A stretch of DNA of 64,000 nucleotides. Origin: an uncultured bacterium. GTDB taxonomy: Bacteria; Verrucomicrobiota; Lentisphaeria; Victivallales; UBA1829. How positions within the stretch are numbered: the stretch's first letter is position 1; each line of letters opens with the position of its first letter. The DNA lies in assembly GCA_900548385.1 (NCBI GenBank), contig URKJ01000025.1, positions 1 through 64,000 on the forward strand, given 5' to 3'. Both the position numbers and the translations under genes were made by a program. Of the stretch, positions 1 through 7,012 are shown piece by piece. The notes below the pieces were generated by a model. That model was not told the DNA's origin. It was given only the letters and a program-made list of their open reading frames with translations, and did no database searches.

Positions 1-2
1 CC

Positions 3-36
3 GTCTCGTGGGCTCGGAGATGTGTATAAGAGACAG
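3..36. other. Illumina Nextera read-2 adapter / transposon mosaic end (artefact)
   Basis: The bases match the Nextera read-2 adapter, ending in the 19-bp Tn5 mosaic end at 18-36 (AGATGTGTATAAGAGACAG). This is library adapter left on a contig end, not genomic sequence. Biological sequence starts at about 37. Confidence 0.97.
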
Positions 37-66
37 AGATTTTTTAGCCGATAAGCCAAAGTGAAG

Positions 67-100
67 TCATCAGTTGGAGGTTTTCGTCTCCAACTGATGA
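67..100 (-). terminator. hairpin terminator of the island operon
   Basis: A perfect 13-bp stem (67-79 with 88-100) has an 8-nt loop and sits just past the stop codon of the minus-strand gene at 106-603. The downstream T-tract is weak, so it may act as a terminator or as an RNA-stabilising 3' hairpin. Confidence 0.6.
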
Positions 101-105
101 TAGTA

Positions 106-603
106 TTATTTGGGTTTCACGTTGAGGTTAACCATACCTGATTGCAGTAAGACATCGTAGAGAGAGTTGCGCCATGCCCAGTCGAGATGTTCAATGGTTT
201 CCTGTAATGTCAAGTCCTTCAGTGTCCCAGACCGATTGGAGAAGTGTGGATTCCCTTCCTCGTCAATGATACATTTTGCTGTCTCCAGAAAACAGCCAAC
301 CTCTTGCCAGCAGTAAGTACCTCCTGCCTGTTGCTGAAAGTACCGGATGACTTTCTCTCTGCTTTCAGGATCGACCACGCAGTCAGGCATCTTCATGACA
401 AACTCAATCCGATGTTCTGATGCGTCTCCTTCGCAACCAGACGTTATCGGATCAGTCGTTGTATCTGAACTATCCTCTTGCCGGAGTGAGGTCTCATTCG
501 AGTTGTCAAACGGTTTGAATACATCGTCATGGTTGTTGAGAACACATTCCTGATCGGATGCCGGATGAAGTTCTTCTGTATTGTTTTTACGATGTTTGCT
601 CAT
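106..603 (-). CDS. hypothetical island protein, paralogue of the neighbouring gene
   Basis: This is a 165-residue soluble protein that I do not recognise. Residues 1-65 are polar and low in complexity, with many N, D, S and T, and are probably disordered. The rest aligns by eye with the product of 625-996: a hydrophobic strand plus MP motif (EFVMKMP against VEILLEMP), then a D-A/P-R-K helix, an AT/AK-C-x-(V/I)-D segment, and a C-terminal W-A...L...L-x-S-x-GM block. The start has a GGGAGAA ribosome site 8 bases upstream. It is the last gene of a four-gene minus-strand operon led by a Rep-like gene, so a role in an integrated element is likely. The function is unknown. Confidence 0.7.
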   Translation of the reverse strand: MSKHRKNNTEELHPASDQECVLNNHDDVFKPFDNSNETSLRQEDSSDTTTDPITSGCEGDASEHRIEFVMKMPDCVVDPESREKVIRYFQQQAGGTYCWQEVGCFLETAKCIIDEEGNPHFSNRSGTLKDLTLQETIEHLDWAWRNSLYDVLLQSGMVNLNVKPK

Positions 604-624
604 GGTAAGATTCTCCCTGTTCAG

Positions 625-996
625 TTATTTGATTTCACATTTAATCATTCCATTGCTCTCAAGCAGGGATGGAAGACAGCTGTTCCAGACCTCTTCAGCC
701 CAATGACAATAAACACTCAATTTACGAGGTGGAAAACTTGTCGTGATCTTCCGTTCGATCTTCAGATGTCCTGAGTCATCAACCGAACAGGTCGCCCCTC
801 TGAGAAACGGTTCCAACTGCTCCGCAGTCTTGGTACAGTTCTTCTCGGCATAGGTGACAAAATGTTTGACTGCCTGTTTACGAGCACTCGCGTCGGTGAT
901 GATCGTTGGCATCTCCAGCAGTATCTCGACAGTCTTGGTCGCTGTTTTCTCCGGTTGTTGAGTGGATGGGGATGAGGTCTCACTGGACTTCTTCAT
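625..996 (-). CDS. hypothetical island protein, paralogue of the downstream gene
   Basis: This is a 123-residue protein starting MKKSSETS. The ATG at 996 is chosen because AAGGA lies 8 bases upstream; the open frame continues to 1056 without a better site. Residues 1-22 are Ser/Thr-rich. The remainder shares its plan with the 165-residue product of 106-603, including the MP motif, the Cys-containing beta segment and the C-terminal W...L.S.GMI.C.IK tail, so the two arose by tandem duplication. No signal peptide or membrane segment is visible. It lies between the W-repeat protein gene and its paralogue in one operon. No function can be assigned. Confidence 0.7.
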   Translation of the reverse strand: MKKSSETSSPSTQQPEKTATKTVEILLEMPTIITDASARKQAVKHFVTYAEKNCTKTAEQLEPFLRGATCSVDDSGHLKIERKITTSFPPRKLSVYCHWAEEVWNSCLPSLLESNGMIKCEIK

Positions 997-1151
997 GATA
1001 AAGTTCCTTATGCTGATTGTTGGGCTAGAACAGGGAACACCGTGTTTCCTGCTCATCAGATGGTAGTCGTAAATACTTTTTTATTACACCGTTCATGAAC
1101 AGGTAGACGGTAGAGCAGGCTCCCCTTTGAAACTTCAAGGGAACGATCAGA

Positions 1152-1171
1152 ATCCCTGTCTCAACAGGGAT
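1152..1171 (-). terminator. small hairpin after the W-repeat gene
   Basis: An 8-bp perfect stem (ATCCCTGT, loop CTCA, ACAGGGAT) lies between the stop of the gene at 1193-1861 and the next gene. There is no long T-run. It could be an attenuating terminator or processing hairpin inside the operon. Confidence 0.4.
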
Positions 1172-1192
1172 CATATCGCTCCATTTATGAAA

Positions 1193-1861
1193 CTATAACA
1201 ACGGGTCATTATCGAACTTGAGGTTGCGGAACGGATGTCTGGTCAGGTCGATCAGTTTCCGGAACTGTTCACGGGTGCGTATCCGTGACTTCAATTTGGG
1301 CAGAATGTTGAGCCTGCGCCAGTCCTCATCGCTGAACTGGTCGAGGCAGGGACACTTCGTCAGCAACTCTGCGGAACTGTAAAGGATGCTCCACCACATC
1401 GGTTTCGAGAATTGTTCTTTGCATGGACAGTGGAACCAGATACCGGGGTTGTATTTGACGGTCCAGAACCAGTCCCAGAGCGTGAAGTCATGCGTGTCGA
1501 TGTCCTTTTCATAACTCCAGTCACTCGCCAGCAGTCCGCTCCGTACAGCAGGGTGATCCGGTATCTCGCAATAGTGAAGCAAGGTAGGTTGAGTCCGTAA
1601 TAGCCTCTGCCAGTGATGCGGGGTGAAATCCTTCCAGCAGGAGCAGCGCCATGCCAAAGGAAGTTGTTTTTCAAGGACGACAACCCAGTCGTCAGGAGTG
1701 AACTCGGAGAAGGGACAGAGCTCCTGAAACTCGGGGTGCCGTGAGATGATACGTGCCCATTGTTTCGGTGAGAGTGGAGCGGAAACGGATGGATCTTCCG
1801 GGGTGAATGCAGCACAGTTCCATTCCAGATCAAGGAATACGGTCAGTTCTTTTTCGTTCAT
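1193..1861 (-). CDS. W-x-x-F repeat protein of unknown function
   Basis: This 222-residue protein is built from short degenerate repeats of about 25-35 residues. Each has an aromatic pair, a Leu-Leu, a Gln-Pro and a Cys, for example FTPDDWVVVLEKQLPLAWRC, FTPHHWQRLLRTQPTLLHYC and FSDEDWRRLNILPKL. Comparable D-W-x-x-L-L-x-x-Q-P repeats occur in proteins of gut PVC bacteria, from memory, but I cannot name a family. It is rich in Trp and Cys, with no signal peptide or membrane helix. The start has an AAAGG site 8 bases upstream. It is second in the island operon, 18 bases after the Rep-like gene. The repeats suggest a binding scaffold, which is inference only. Confidence 0.7.
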   Translation of the reverse strand: MNEKELTVFLDLEWNCAAFTPEDPSVSAPLSPKQWARIISRHPEFQELCPFSEFTPDDWVVVLEKQLPLAWRCSCWKDFTPHHWQRLLRTQPTLLHYCEIPDHPAVRSGLLASDWSYEKDIDTHDFTLWDWFWTVKYNPGIWFHCPCKEQFSKPMWWSILYSSAELLTKCPCLDQFSDEDWRRLNILPKLKSRIRTREQFRKLIDLTRHPFRNLKFDNDPLL

Positions 1862-1879
1862 GATGATTACCTTTCATGG

Positions 1880-2524
1880 TTAGTTTTGAATACGGGATGA
1901 AAATACTTCCCGCTGATGTTTGGAAGCGGAGCCCTTCTGGTTGACCTTGGCGAGGTAACTGCAACGTCGGAAACACTGGTCGTATTTGCTGTCGTAGTCC
2001 GGGTCATCTTTTCGGAGCATGACGCCGTTCTCCTGCGGTTGACCTTGCCGGTTCCTCATACAATCGTCAATCAGACCGCAATTGGTTTCGTGTTCTTCAT
2101 CATCATATTTCGGAGGCAGGTTCAAAGTCTTTTCCCATAACCGTTCCGCTGTCTGAATGTGATCGTGGATGCTTCGAGTCTTATGTCCATCCAGCATCAA
2201 AGCAACGTGGTAGTGCTGGTGTTTCTCTCGGGAACTCTCCCGGACTGCAATATACGCCGGGTCATATCCTGCCCGTTTACGGTTCTTGATAAAGGCCTCC
2301 TGAAACTGGCTGAAATGTTTGTTGTCGTTCGGATGTTCGTAACTTTTAGGAAAGCGGACATCATACCGCATGAAGAAGACCTTACTGTGGCGGTTGCTCA
2401 TGTCGGTCATCATCTGATCGACCTTTTGCAATATCGCTTCCTTACATCCGAGCGATCTGGCTTTATCTGTCATGATGGGATGTCCCTGGTACTGGTCTTC
2501 GTAAGTGATTTTCTCGTTTCTCAT
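1880..2524 (-). CDS. YagK/YfjJ (inovirus Gp2-like) replication-type protein
   Basis: This 214-residue protein resembles the YagK/YfjJ C-terminal, or inovirus-type Gp2, family found in satellite prophages and filamentous-phage-like elements. The key features are a strand with RYDVRFP, then an HxH motif in HQHYHVALML near residue 105, as in HUH-type replication proteins, and a C-terminal RRCSYLAKVNQKG segment typical of the family. A Tyr-containing catalytic helix is not obvious, so whether it nicks DNA is uncertain. It is the first gene of the four-gene minus operon, and a strong 12-bp hairpin lies 67 bases upstream. It marks the left island as an integrated mobile element or its remnant. An alternative start is the ATG 18 codons in. 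Confidence 0.72.
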   Translation of the reverse strand: MRNEKITYEDQYQGHPIMTDKARSLGCKEAILQKVDQMMTDMSNRHSKVFFMRYDVRFPKSYEHPNDNKHFSQFQEAFIKNRKRAGYDPAYIAVRESSREKHQHYHVALMLDGHKTRSIHDHIQTAERLWEKTLNLPPKYDDEEHETNCGLIDDCMRNRQGQPQENGVMLRKDDPDYDSKYDQCFRRCSYLAKVNQKGSASKHQREVFSSRIQN

Positions 2525-2590
2525 GTTTCTGACTTTCTCTTTGGATTGTTGTTGTCTATTGTTCTGCTTATTTTGTTCTCTTTATTGGGT

Positions 2591-2626
2591 AAGCCCCGGT
2601 GATGTCTGAAGCCCTCACCGGGGCTT
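2591..2626. repeat. 12-bp perfect inverted repeat (hairpin) upstream of the Rep-like gene
   Basis: AAGCCCCGGTGA at 2591-2602 pairs perfectly with TCACCGGGGCTT at 2615-2626 across a 12-nt loop. It is GC-rich in AT-rich surroundings. It has no T-tract matching a known gene end, so it may be an old terminator or a replication or transfer origin hairpin for the adjacent Rep-like protein. Confidence 0.6.
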
Positions 2627-2831
2627 ATAGGTACTACCAATTAACCCGTTTTCGGGAGCGTGAAACCCGCCTGCTGACACAGGGACTTTTGATTAACGAT
2701 CTCCAGTACAGCGTAGATGTTGCTCTGACCGGATTATTCCCCGCATAGAATATACGGTAAAACATGTAATTAATTCATGTCGTCTGTCTTGCGATAAAAT
2801 ACGGAGAGTCGGAGAGGTTAAGGTCGCACTG

Positions 2832-2859
2832 TTGAATTCTTCAAACTATGTGCTATATT
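2832..2859 (+). promoter_or_regulatory. promoter with palindromic -35 for the DUF3791/DUF3990 module
   Basis: A -35-like TTGAAT (2832-2837) and a -10-like TATATT (2854-2859) are 16 bases apart. The -35 lies inside the palindrome TTGAA-TTC-TTCAA (2832-2844), a plausible operator for autoregulation, as is common for toxin-antitoxin operons. Confidence 0.45.
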
Positions 2860-2894
2860 GATAGTGCATGAACGAAACTATCGAGGTTAAACGT

Positions 2895-3113
2895 ATGAGT
2901 AAATCCGCTCTTGAATTCACTATTTTCTGCATTGAGGCAGTTGCGCAGAGACTGCATCTGTCCGGCAGTCAAGTGTACGATATGCTCGCGAAGCGATCCG
3001 ATATTCTGAATACCTATCTGATTCCTTCTTTCGATGTTCTTCATACACAAAGCAAGCAGTATATAGTCGATGACATTCTGTCATTGATGCGGGAACGCGG
3101 GGTGCTGTCATGA
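2895..3113 (+). CDS. DUF3791 family small protein
   Basis: This 72-residue protein has the DUF3791 pattern: an N-terminal helix SALEFTIFCIEAVAQ, a middle helix with L-SGSQVYDML, and a C-terminal LHTQSKQYIVDDILSLM. I chose the ATG at 2895 because GAGG lies 8 bases upstream and family members begin at MSK/MNK; an upstream ATG at 2868 has no good site. It overlaps the next gene by 4 bases (ATGA), indicating translational coupling. DUF3791 and DUF3990 genes are commonly neighbours in gut bacteria. I infer an antitoxin or accessory partner for the ART-like protein that follows. Confidence 0.82.
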   Translation: MSKSALEFTIFCIEAVAQRLHLSGSQVYDMLAKRSDILNTYLIPSFDVLHTQSKQYIVDDILSLMRERGVLS

Positions 3114-3607
3114 GCACAGTGTATCATGGTTCTTTCATGGAAATCCGCAAGCCGGATATCTCGTTTTCGCGGCAAACCCTTGACTTCGGAAGAGGCTTTT
3201 ATATCACTTCGCTTCGGGAACAGGCTGTCAGATGGGCGTTGCGCTGGCAACGACGTGGCAAGAACGCCATCGTCAACACATATGTTTTCGACGATAGTCC
3301 CAACGCTCTTGCAGAACTTCGGGTGAAAGACTTCCCGGAATACGATTCTGCCTGGTTGCATTTCATCATGGAAAACCGAAGCGGACACCCTTTGGAATCC
3401 TACGATATTATTCGTGGTGGCGTGGCCAATGACAAGGTATTCAATACGTTGGAATTGTTTTTTGATGGTTTGATTTCTGAGGAAGAAGCATTGGGACGTC
3501 TGAAATTTGAAAAACCGAATCACCAGATTTGCATCTGTCGCCAGGATTTAATGGATCGGCTTCTGGTATTCCAATCATCTGAAGAGGTGTCTGATGGAAG
3601 CCAATAG
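3110..3607 (+). CDS. DUF3990 family protein, putative ADP-ribosyltransferase-fold toxin
   Basis: This 165-residue protein matches DUF3990. It starts VYHGSFMEIRKPD, then DFGRGFYITSLREQAVRWA around residues 24-42, and has a late DIIRGGVANDKVF segment and ...LKFEKPNHQICI. The YHGS and FGRGFY-T-x-x-x-QA elements resemble the NAD-binding H/R and Y motifs of ADP-ribosyltransferase folds, so an NAD-dependent modifying activity is plausible. That is inference from fold-like motifs, not a shown activity. It is sandwiched between two DUF3791 genes with 4- and 14-base overlaps, the architecture of a toxin-antitoxin or defence module. It lies in an AT-rich accessory island. Confidence 0.82.
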   Translation: MSTVYHGSFMEIRKPDISFSRQTLDFGRGFYITSLREQAVRWALRWQRRGKNAIVNTYVFDDSPNALAELRVKDFPEYDSAWLHFIMENRSGHPLESYDIIRGGVANDKVFNTLELFFDGLISEEEALGRLKFEKPNHQICICRQDLMDRLLVFQSSEEVSDGSQ

Positions 3608-3806
3608 CGTTCTATTGCAGAAGAAATATGCCCGGATTGTTGCGTTGTTCGCAGAGCAGATGCAAGTTACCCTTGATGCTGCTCTGGAGTTTTTCTATCG
3701 CTCCGAAACTTATCAGGAACTGCGCGACGGAATCGCTGATCTGCATTGTCGAAGCGATCAGTATATCGTAGATGAGTTGAAACTCGAATTTCAATCTGCG
3801 AAATAA
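3594..3806 (+). CDS. second DUF3791 family small protein
   Basis: This 70-residue protein is of the other DUF3791 flavour: a helix with KKYARIVALFAEQM, then ALEFFYRSETYQELRDGI, and a C-terminal LHCRSDQYIVDELKLEF. It starts inside the 3' end of the DUF3990 gene (14-base overlap) with GAGG upstream, so the three genes form one translation-coupled unit. Its LH-x-x-S-x-x-YI-x-(D/E) signature matches the first DUF3791 protein (LHTQSKQYIVDD). A second, diverged antitoxin-like partner on the other side of the toxin candidate is unusual. Confidence 0.82.
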   Translation: MEANSVLLQKKYARIVALFAEQMQVTLDAALEFFYRSETYQELRDGIADLHCRSDQYIVDELKLEFQSAK

Positions 3807-4014
3807 CGGATTCTCAAAAAAGCCCATTCCATCATATCAGGTTGCAGAGAAGCGAAATACACTTCGTCCGCATGTTTCCCGCATTTGATTTGTCTTCATA
3901 ATCCATTATTCATGCCAATATTGCAGTATTTTCTCTCGTTTTTTATATGTATTGTGATTAAGAAATAGGCTGTGTGATACTATATTTTTGTAAAAGGAAA
4001 ACGGAGTTACGGAA

Positions 4015-4538
4015 ATGATAGAACGATTCATACTGAAAGATTTGGTCGCGTGGAAAAATTCTCCTCATCGGAAACCGCTGATTCTGCGGGGTGTGCGGCA
4101 ATGTGGAAAGACCTGGATTCTCCACGAGTTCGGCAAACGGTATTTTGAGAATACCGCCTATTTCAATTTCGAGCGACAGAATCGTTTAGGAGAAGTCTTT
4201 TCAGGCGAACTTGATCCCAAACGAATTCTGTTTGAACTCGGAGCTTTGGCACACCAGAAAATAGAACCAGATAAAACACCGGTCATTTTTGATGAGATTC
4301 TGGCATGTCCCCGGGCATTGACCGCGCTCAAATATTTCTGCGAGGAAGCTTCCGACTACCACAAGCCAAGAGCCTTAAAAGCTATCGTGAAAAGTATCAT
4401 CCCAAACAGGCACTCCGCTTTTCCATGCAGAACCTGAAACGGGATGACGGGTTGCTGAATGTCCCGTTATATCTGATTCATCGGTTTCATGATTTTCTAC
4501 ATGCAGCAGCACAGAATAACAAGGATGGAGAGATGTGA
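4015..4538 (+). pseudogene. AAA (DUF4143-type) ATPase, internally deleted and frameshifted
   Basis: The first frame gives residues 1-120 of an AAA_14/DUF4143 ATPase: a start MIERFILKDL, a Walker A GVRQCGKT and a Walker B TPVIFDEI, then FCEEASDYH. Family members then continue with an AGSLLG segment and about 250 more residues. Here the sequence jumps, one frame over, straight to the family's C-terminus (LKSYREKYHPKQALRFS ... LLNVPLYLI), starting near 4370 and stopping at 4538. So a large internal deletion with a frame change has destroyed the gene. It lies at the right side of the accessory island. The intact frame (4015-4437) could still make a 140-residue fragment. Confidence 0.8.
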
Positions 4539-4979
4539 TTATAAATATCGTTTTTCTTCCCCATTTTCCCCGTTTTGACTTGAAAAAACGTTGAAAAATG
4601 GTATGTTTCATTGCCTTCAAATTGATAGGGAAGCGGGTTTGATTCCCGGTTTGGAGGTTGGCTGATAGACATTCAGAAGTTCCCCATTTCTTCCCCGGGA
4701 AAAGGGATTTCCCCATAAATTCCCCGGAAACGGAAAGTCGGGGCTCTGTGGAAGAAGTGCTATAAAGTGCCAAAATTGAGTTGAAAAGTAACAGGGAAGT
4801 GTTTTTTTGAGGTAAAATTCATCCCGGTGGGAGTTCACTCTCTCTCCGCCAATAACTTACAACAATTCCAAGCCGGTATTTCCGATGCGGTTGCATACCG
4901 TTTTTTCCAATGCCGGCTTTATGTTGTTTGTGATGTTGAACTTGGATAAACACATTTTCCCATGCAGGAGCCTCTCACG
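4539..4979. other. intergenic; possible island boundary with tRNA-like 3' end
   Basis: No gene is seen. Bases 4825-4851 (CGGTGG...CTCTCTCCGCCA) resemble the 3' end of a bacterial tRNA-Ser, including the CCA, but the T-arm is degenerate and no tRNA body precedes it. Bases near 4632-4650 (GCGGGTTTGATTCCCGG) resemble a T-arm. C-runs (TTCCCC) recur between 4555 and 4725. This could be a decayed attachment site. Confidence 0.3.
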
Positions 4980-5576
4980 ATGAATGATAAACCGGTCGTT
5001 CCGATCAACTGTCTGTTTCAGGGGTGTTACAATCCCGCCTTTGAAGCGGAAATCAGCAAATGCAAGGATAAATGCCACGAGTATAACCAGCTGAATCCCA
5101 ACGATCGGGAAGCGCAGCGCCGCATCCTGACCGAACTGCTGGGACAGATGGGGGAAAACGTGATATTCACTCCGCCTTTCTGGTGCGATTACGGATACAA
5201 CATCTCCGTCGGAGATTACTTTTACTCCAACCACAACCTGATCATCACCGACGGCGCCAAGGTGACGTTCGGAAGCCATGTGTTCATCGCTCCCAACTGC
5301 TGTTTCACAACCGCCGAGCATCCTGTCGATCCGGAACAGCGCAAGGCCGGGCTGGAGATCGCCAAGCCGATCACCGTCGGCAACAACGTCTGGATCGGAG
5401 CCGGAACGACCGTTCTGGCCGGTGTGACCATCGGCGACAATTCCATCATCGGAGCTGGAAGCGTGGTTTCCAGATCCATTCCTTCTAACGTGGTCGCAGT
5501 CGGCGTCCCCTGCCGGGTGATGCGGAAGATCACCGAGGCGGACAAATACCGTTACCCGTTCTATCAGGGGAACTGA
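4980..5576 (+). CDS. sugar O-acetyltransferase (maltose/galactoside acetyltransferase family)
   Basis: This 198-residue protein of the LacA/Maa group transfers acetyl from acetyl-CoA to a sugar hydroxyl. The N-terminal cap has the usual LNPNDREAQRRILTELLGQMGENV segment, followed by PPFWCDYGYNISVGDYFYSN and left-handed beta-helix hexapeptide repeats (ITVGNNVWIGAG, VTIGDNSIIGAGSVV). The catalytic His is in TTAEHPVDPEQR and the tail is GVPCRVMRKI. The ATG at 4980 is used because GGAG lies 9 bases upstream, although an ATG at 4962 is in frame. It is a single gene just right of the accessory island. The natural sugar is unknown. Confidence 0.92.
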   Translation: MNDKPVVPINCLFQGCYNPAFEAEISKCKDKCHEYNQLNPNDREAQRRILTELLGQMGENVIFTPPFWCDYGYNISVGDYFYSNHNLIITDGAKVTFGSHVFIAPNCCFTTAEHPVDPEQRKAGLEIAKPITVGNNVWIGAGTTVLAGVTIGDNSIIGAGSVVSRSIPSNVVAVGVPCRVMRKITEADKYRYPFYQGN

Positions 5577-6376
5577 TCCGGAGGGCTTTTCCAAGGCTGC
5601 CGTGTCTTTCTGTCCAACCGTTTCAGGAAGAAATATGAGTCCCGGTCGGCATAGTCGTACCGCACGGGAAGTTCCTTGCGTGCGATATACGCCCGCTCCT
5701 TCCATCTTTCGGTAGAAGCCATGCGTCCGGAGACGACCATATTTCCTGCGCTTTTCACCATCTTTGATAAATACCTTCGTCAGTGAAGATGTATTTCTCT
5801 GTTTAGGGGGATTTCCGTTCAGGATAACAACTTTTTCCCATTCTGTAATCTCTTACAATTCTGTTGCTATAGTCCATATTGTGTCATGGGCGATATGGTA
5901 TTGAATCCGCCGTATCCAGCAGGCTGGAAACAAAGGGGACGGATATTTTCGGGTAAATGAAACGTATCCTTCATTTTTCCGGATCAAAAAGCTGTACCAA
6001 GACCGAGCCAAGCCCAGAACCTTTGCTCCAAGCATCATTGTGGGTAATACGATACTGCCATCCATTTCGTCTCTGTTATATCCTTTCTCAAAAGGACTAT
6101 GCCAACTTCTCTCCACTATCTACACAAATCAGAACTATAAGTGATACATTAATATGTGCTTTTTGTAATATGTCTTATTTTTACAAGCGTCTCTTGACTT
6201 TCAGCACATATATTTTTTGCGGCAGATAATTCATTGTTGCAGGAGCAATCAACGTCGCCTGTAAAATTTTATCTATTTTATCCTATTAAGCAGGCTTTCC
6301 AACATAGATCGGACAGAGTAGCGTTTTCTTAGAAATATTAAAACATCCATAATCATCGTCTCTTGGCAAGCGGAAT
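5577..6376. other. mostly non-coding interval
   Basis: No convincing gene is seen. An open frame on the minus strand at 5564-5761 (65 codons, ...RKELPVRYDYADRDSYFFLKRL...) has protein-like composition but no recognised family and no good ribosome site; it may be a remnant. The stretch 5762-6376 is AT-rich with frequent stops on both strands. Confidence 0.45.
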
Positions 6377-6408
6377 GGGCCGGCTGTTCCATTTTGCACA
6401 GCCGGCCC
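6377..6408 (-). terminator. hairpin terminator after the NTF2-like gene
   Basis: GGGCCGGCTGT (6377-6387) and ACAGCCGGCCC (6398-6408) form a perfect 11-bp GC-rich stem with a 10-nt loop, beginning 11 bases after the stop codon of the minus-strand gene at 6419-6784. Confidence 0.75.
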
Positions 6409-6418
6409 TTCTCCTGCT

Positions 6419-6784
6419 TCAATACTGATGGAATACCTTGGCAACAATCTTCCATTCGCCGTCAATCTTCAACAGTTCGTGGAAGTCCGTAAACGCAATG
6501 CCGTGCCACCCCTCCAATATGACGCGCACCGTCGCGGCCGTACCCTCGATGCTCAGCACGTCAATGCGGGTCTGGGATTCCGGAGCAGGCCCAAACTGGT
6601 CGACGGCTGCATAGAGCGCGTCGATGGAGCCGTTGTAAAGCTGACCGTTCAGATAGCCGTACATCAGCGCATTTTCGGTGAAAGCGGCTCTCATTGTCCC
6701 GCTCTTTCCCGTTCTGCACCCTTCGACGTACTTGCTTACCGCATTGATTACCGCCTCGTAATCTGAAACTTTGATTTTTTCCAT
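6419..6784 (-). CDS. NTF2-like / lumazine-binding-like family protein
   Basis: This 121-residue cytoplasmic protein has the cone-shaped NTF2 fold pattern: an N-terminal helix (YEAVINAVSKYVEGCRTGKS), the MRAAFTENALMYGYLNGQLYNGS segment, and a sheet ending FTDFHELLKIDGEWKIVAKVFHQY. It most resembles the putative lumazine-binding branch of the SnoaL/NTF2 clan often found beside redox enzymes. The length is normal. GGAGACAGTCTCAA precedes the ATG. It is the last gene of a minus-strand cluster with two flavodoxin-like reductases. The substrate is unknown. Confidence 0.83.
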   Translation of the reverse strand: MEKIKVSDYEAVINAVSKYVEGCRTGKSGTMRAAFTENALMYGYLNGQLYNGSIDALYAAVDQFGPAPESQTRIDVLSIEGTAATVRVILEGWHGIAFTDFHELLKIDGEWKIVAKVFHQY

Positions 6785-6911
6785 TTGAGACTGTCTCCTT
6801 CGATTATGGTTTTTATGGTTTGCATTTCAGCGGCCGTCTGCCAGCAGGAAACCGTCCGCTTTCTCAATATCGCCGGTATTCAGGAACCCGGAGATTAAAA
6901 CTTTCCCCCGG

Positions 6912-6956
6912 TTATTCCTTCTGAATGATCTGATACTCTTTGATTTCCGATCTCAT
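6912..6956 (-). pseudogene. 14-codon remnant ORF with a good ribosome site
   Basis: An ATG preceded by CAGGAGACAGTTATA opens a frame of only 14 codons (MRSEIKEYQIIQKE, then stop). The same AGGAGACAG leader precedes the next gene. It looks like the 5' end of a gene whose body was deleted between the reductase and NTF2-like genes, though a genuine short leader peptide cannot be excluded. Confidence 0.4.
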
Positions 6957-7012
6957 TATAACTGTCTCCTGAAATTGAATTTCGCTGGTTGAACCATGTA
7001 CAAATTCCGCGC

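Larger units (their letters stand above)
2527..2867. other. intergenic region with a hairpin and a possible coding remnant
   Basis: No full gene is seen. From about 2627 to 2748 the plus strand reads an open frame ending RERETRLLTQGLL...LTGLFPA-stop that looks protein-like but has no start. It may be the 3' end of a deleted gene. The hairpin at 2591-2626 separates it from the Rep-like gene. Confidence 0.4.

Noticed and set aside
4630..4650. T-arm-like sequence suggesting a tRNA
   Set aside because: The stem has a mismatch, and no D-arm, anticodon arm or acceptor stem could be placed around it.
5853..6116. 87-codon minus-strand open frame
   Set aside because: AT-rich, with no ribosome site and no family pattern.
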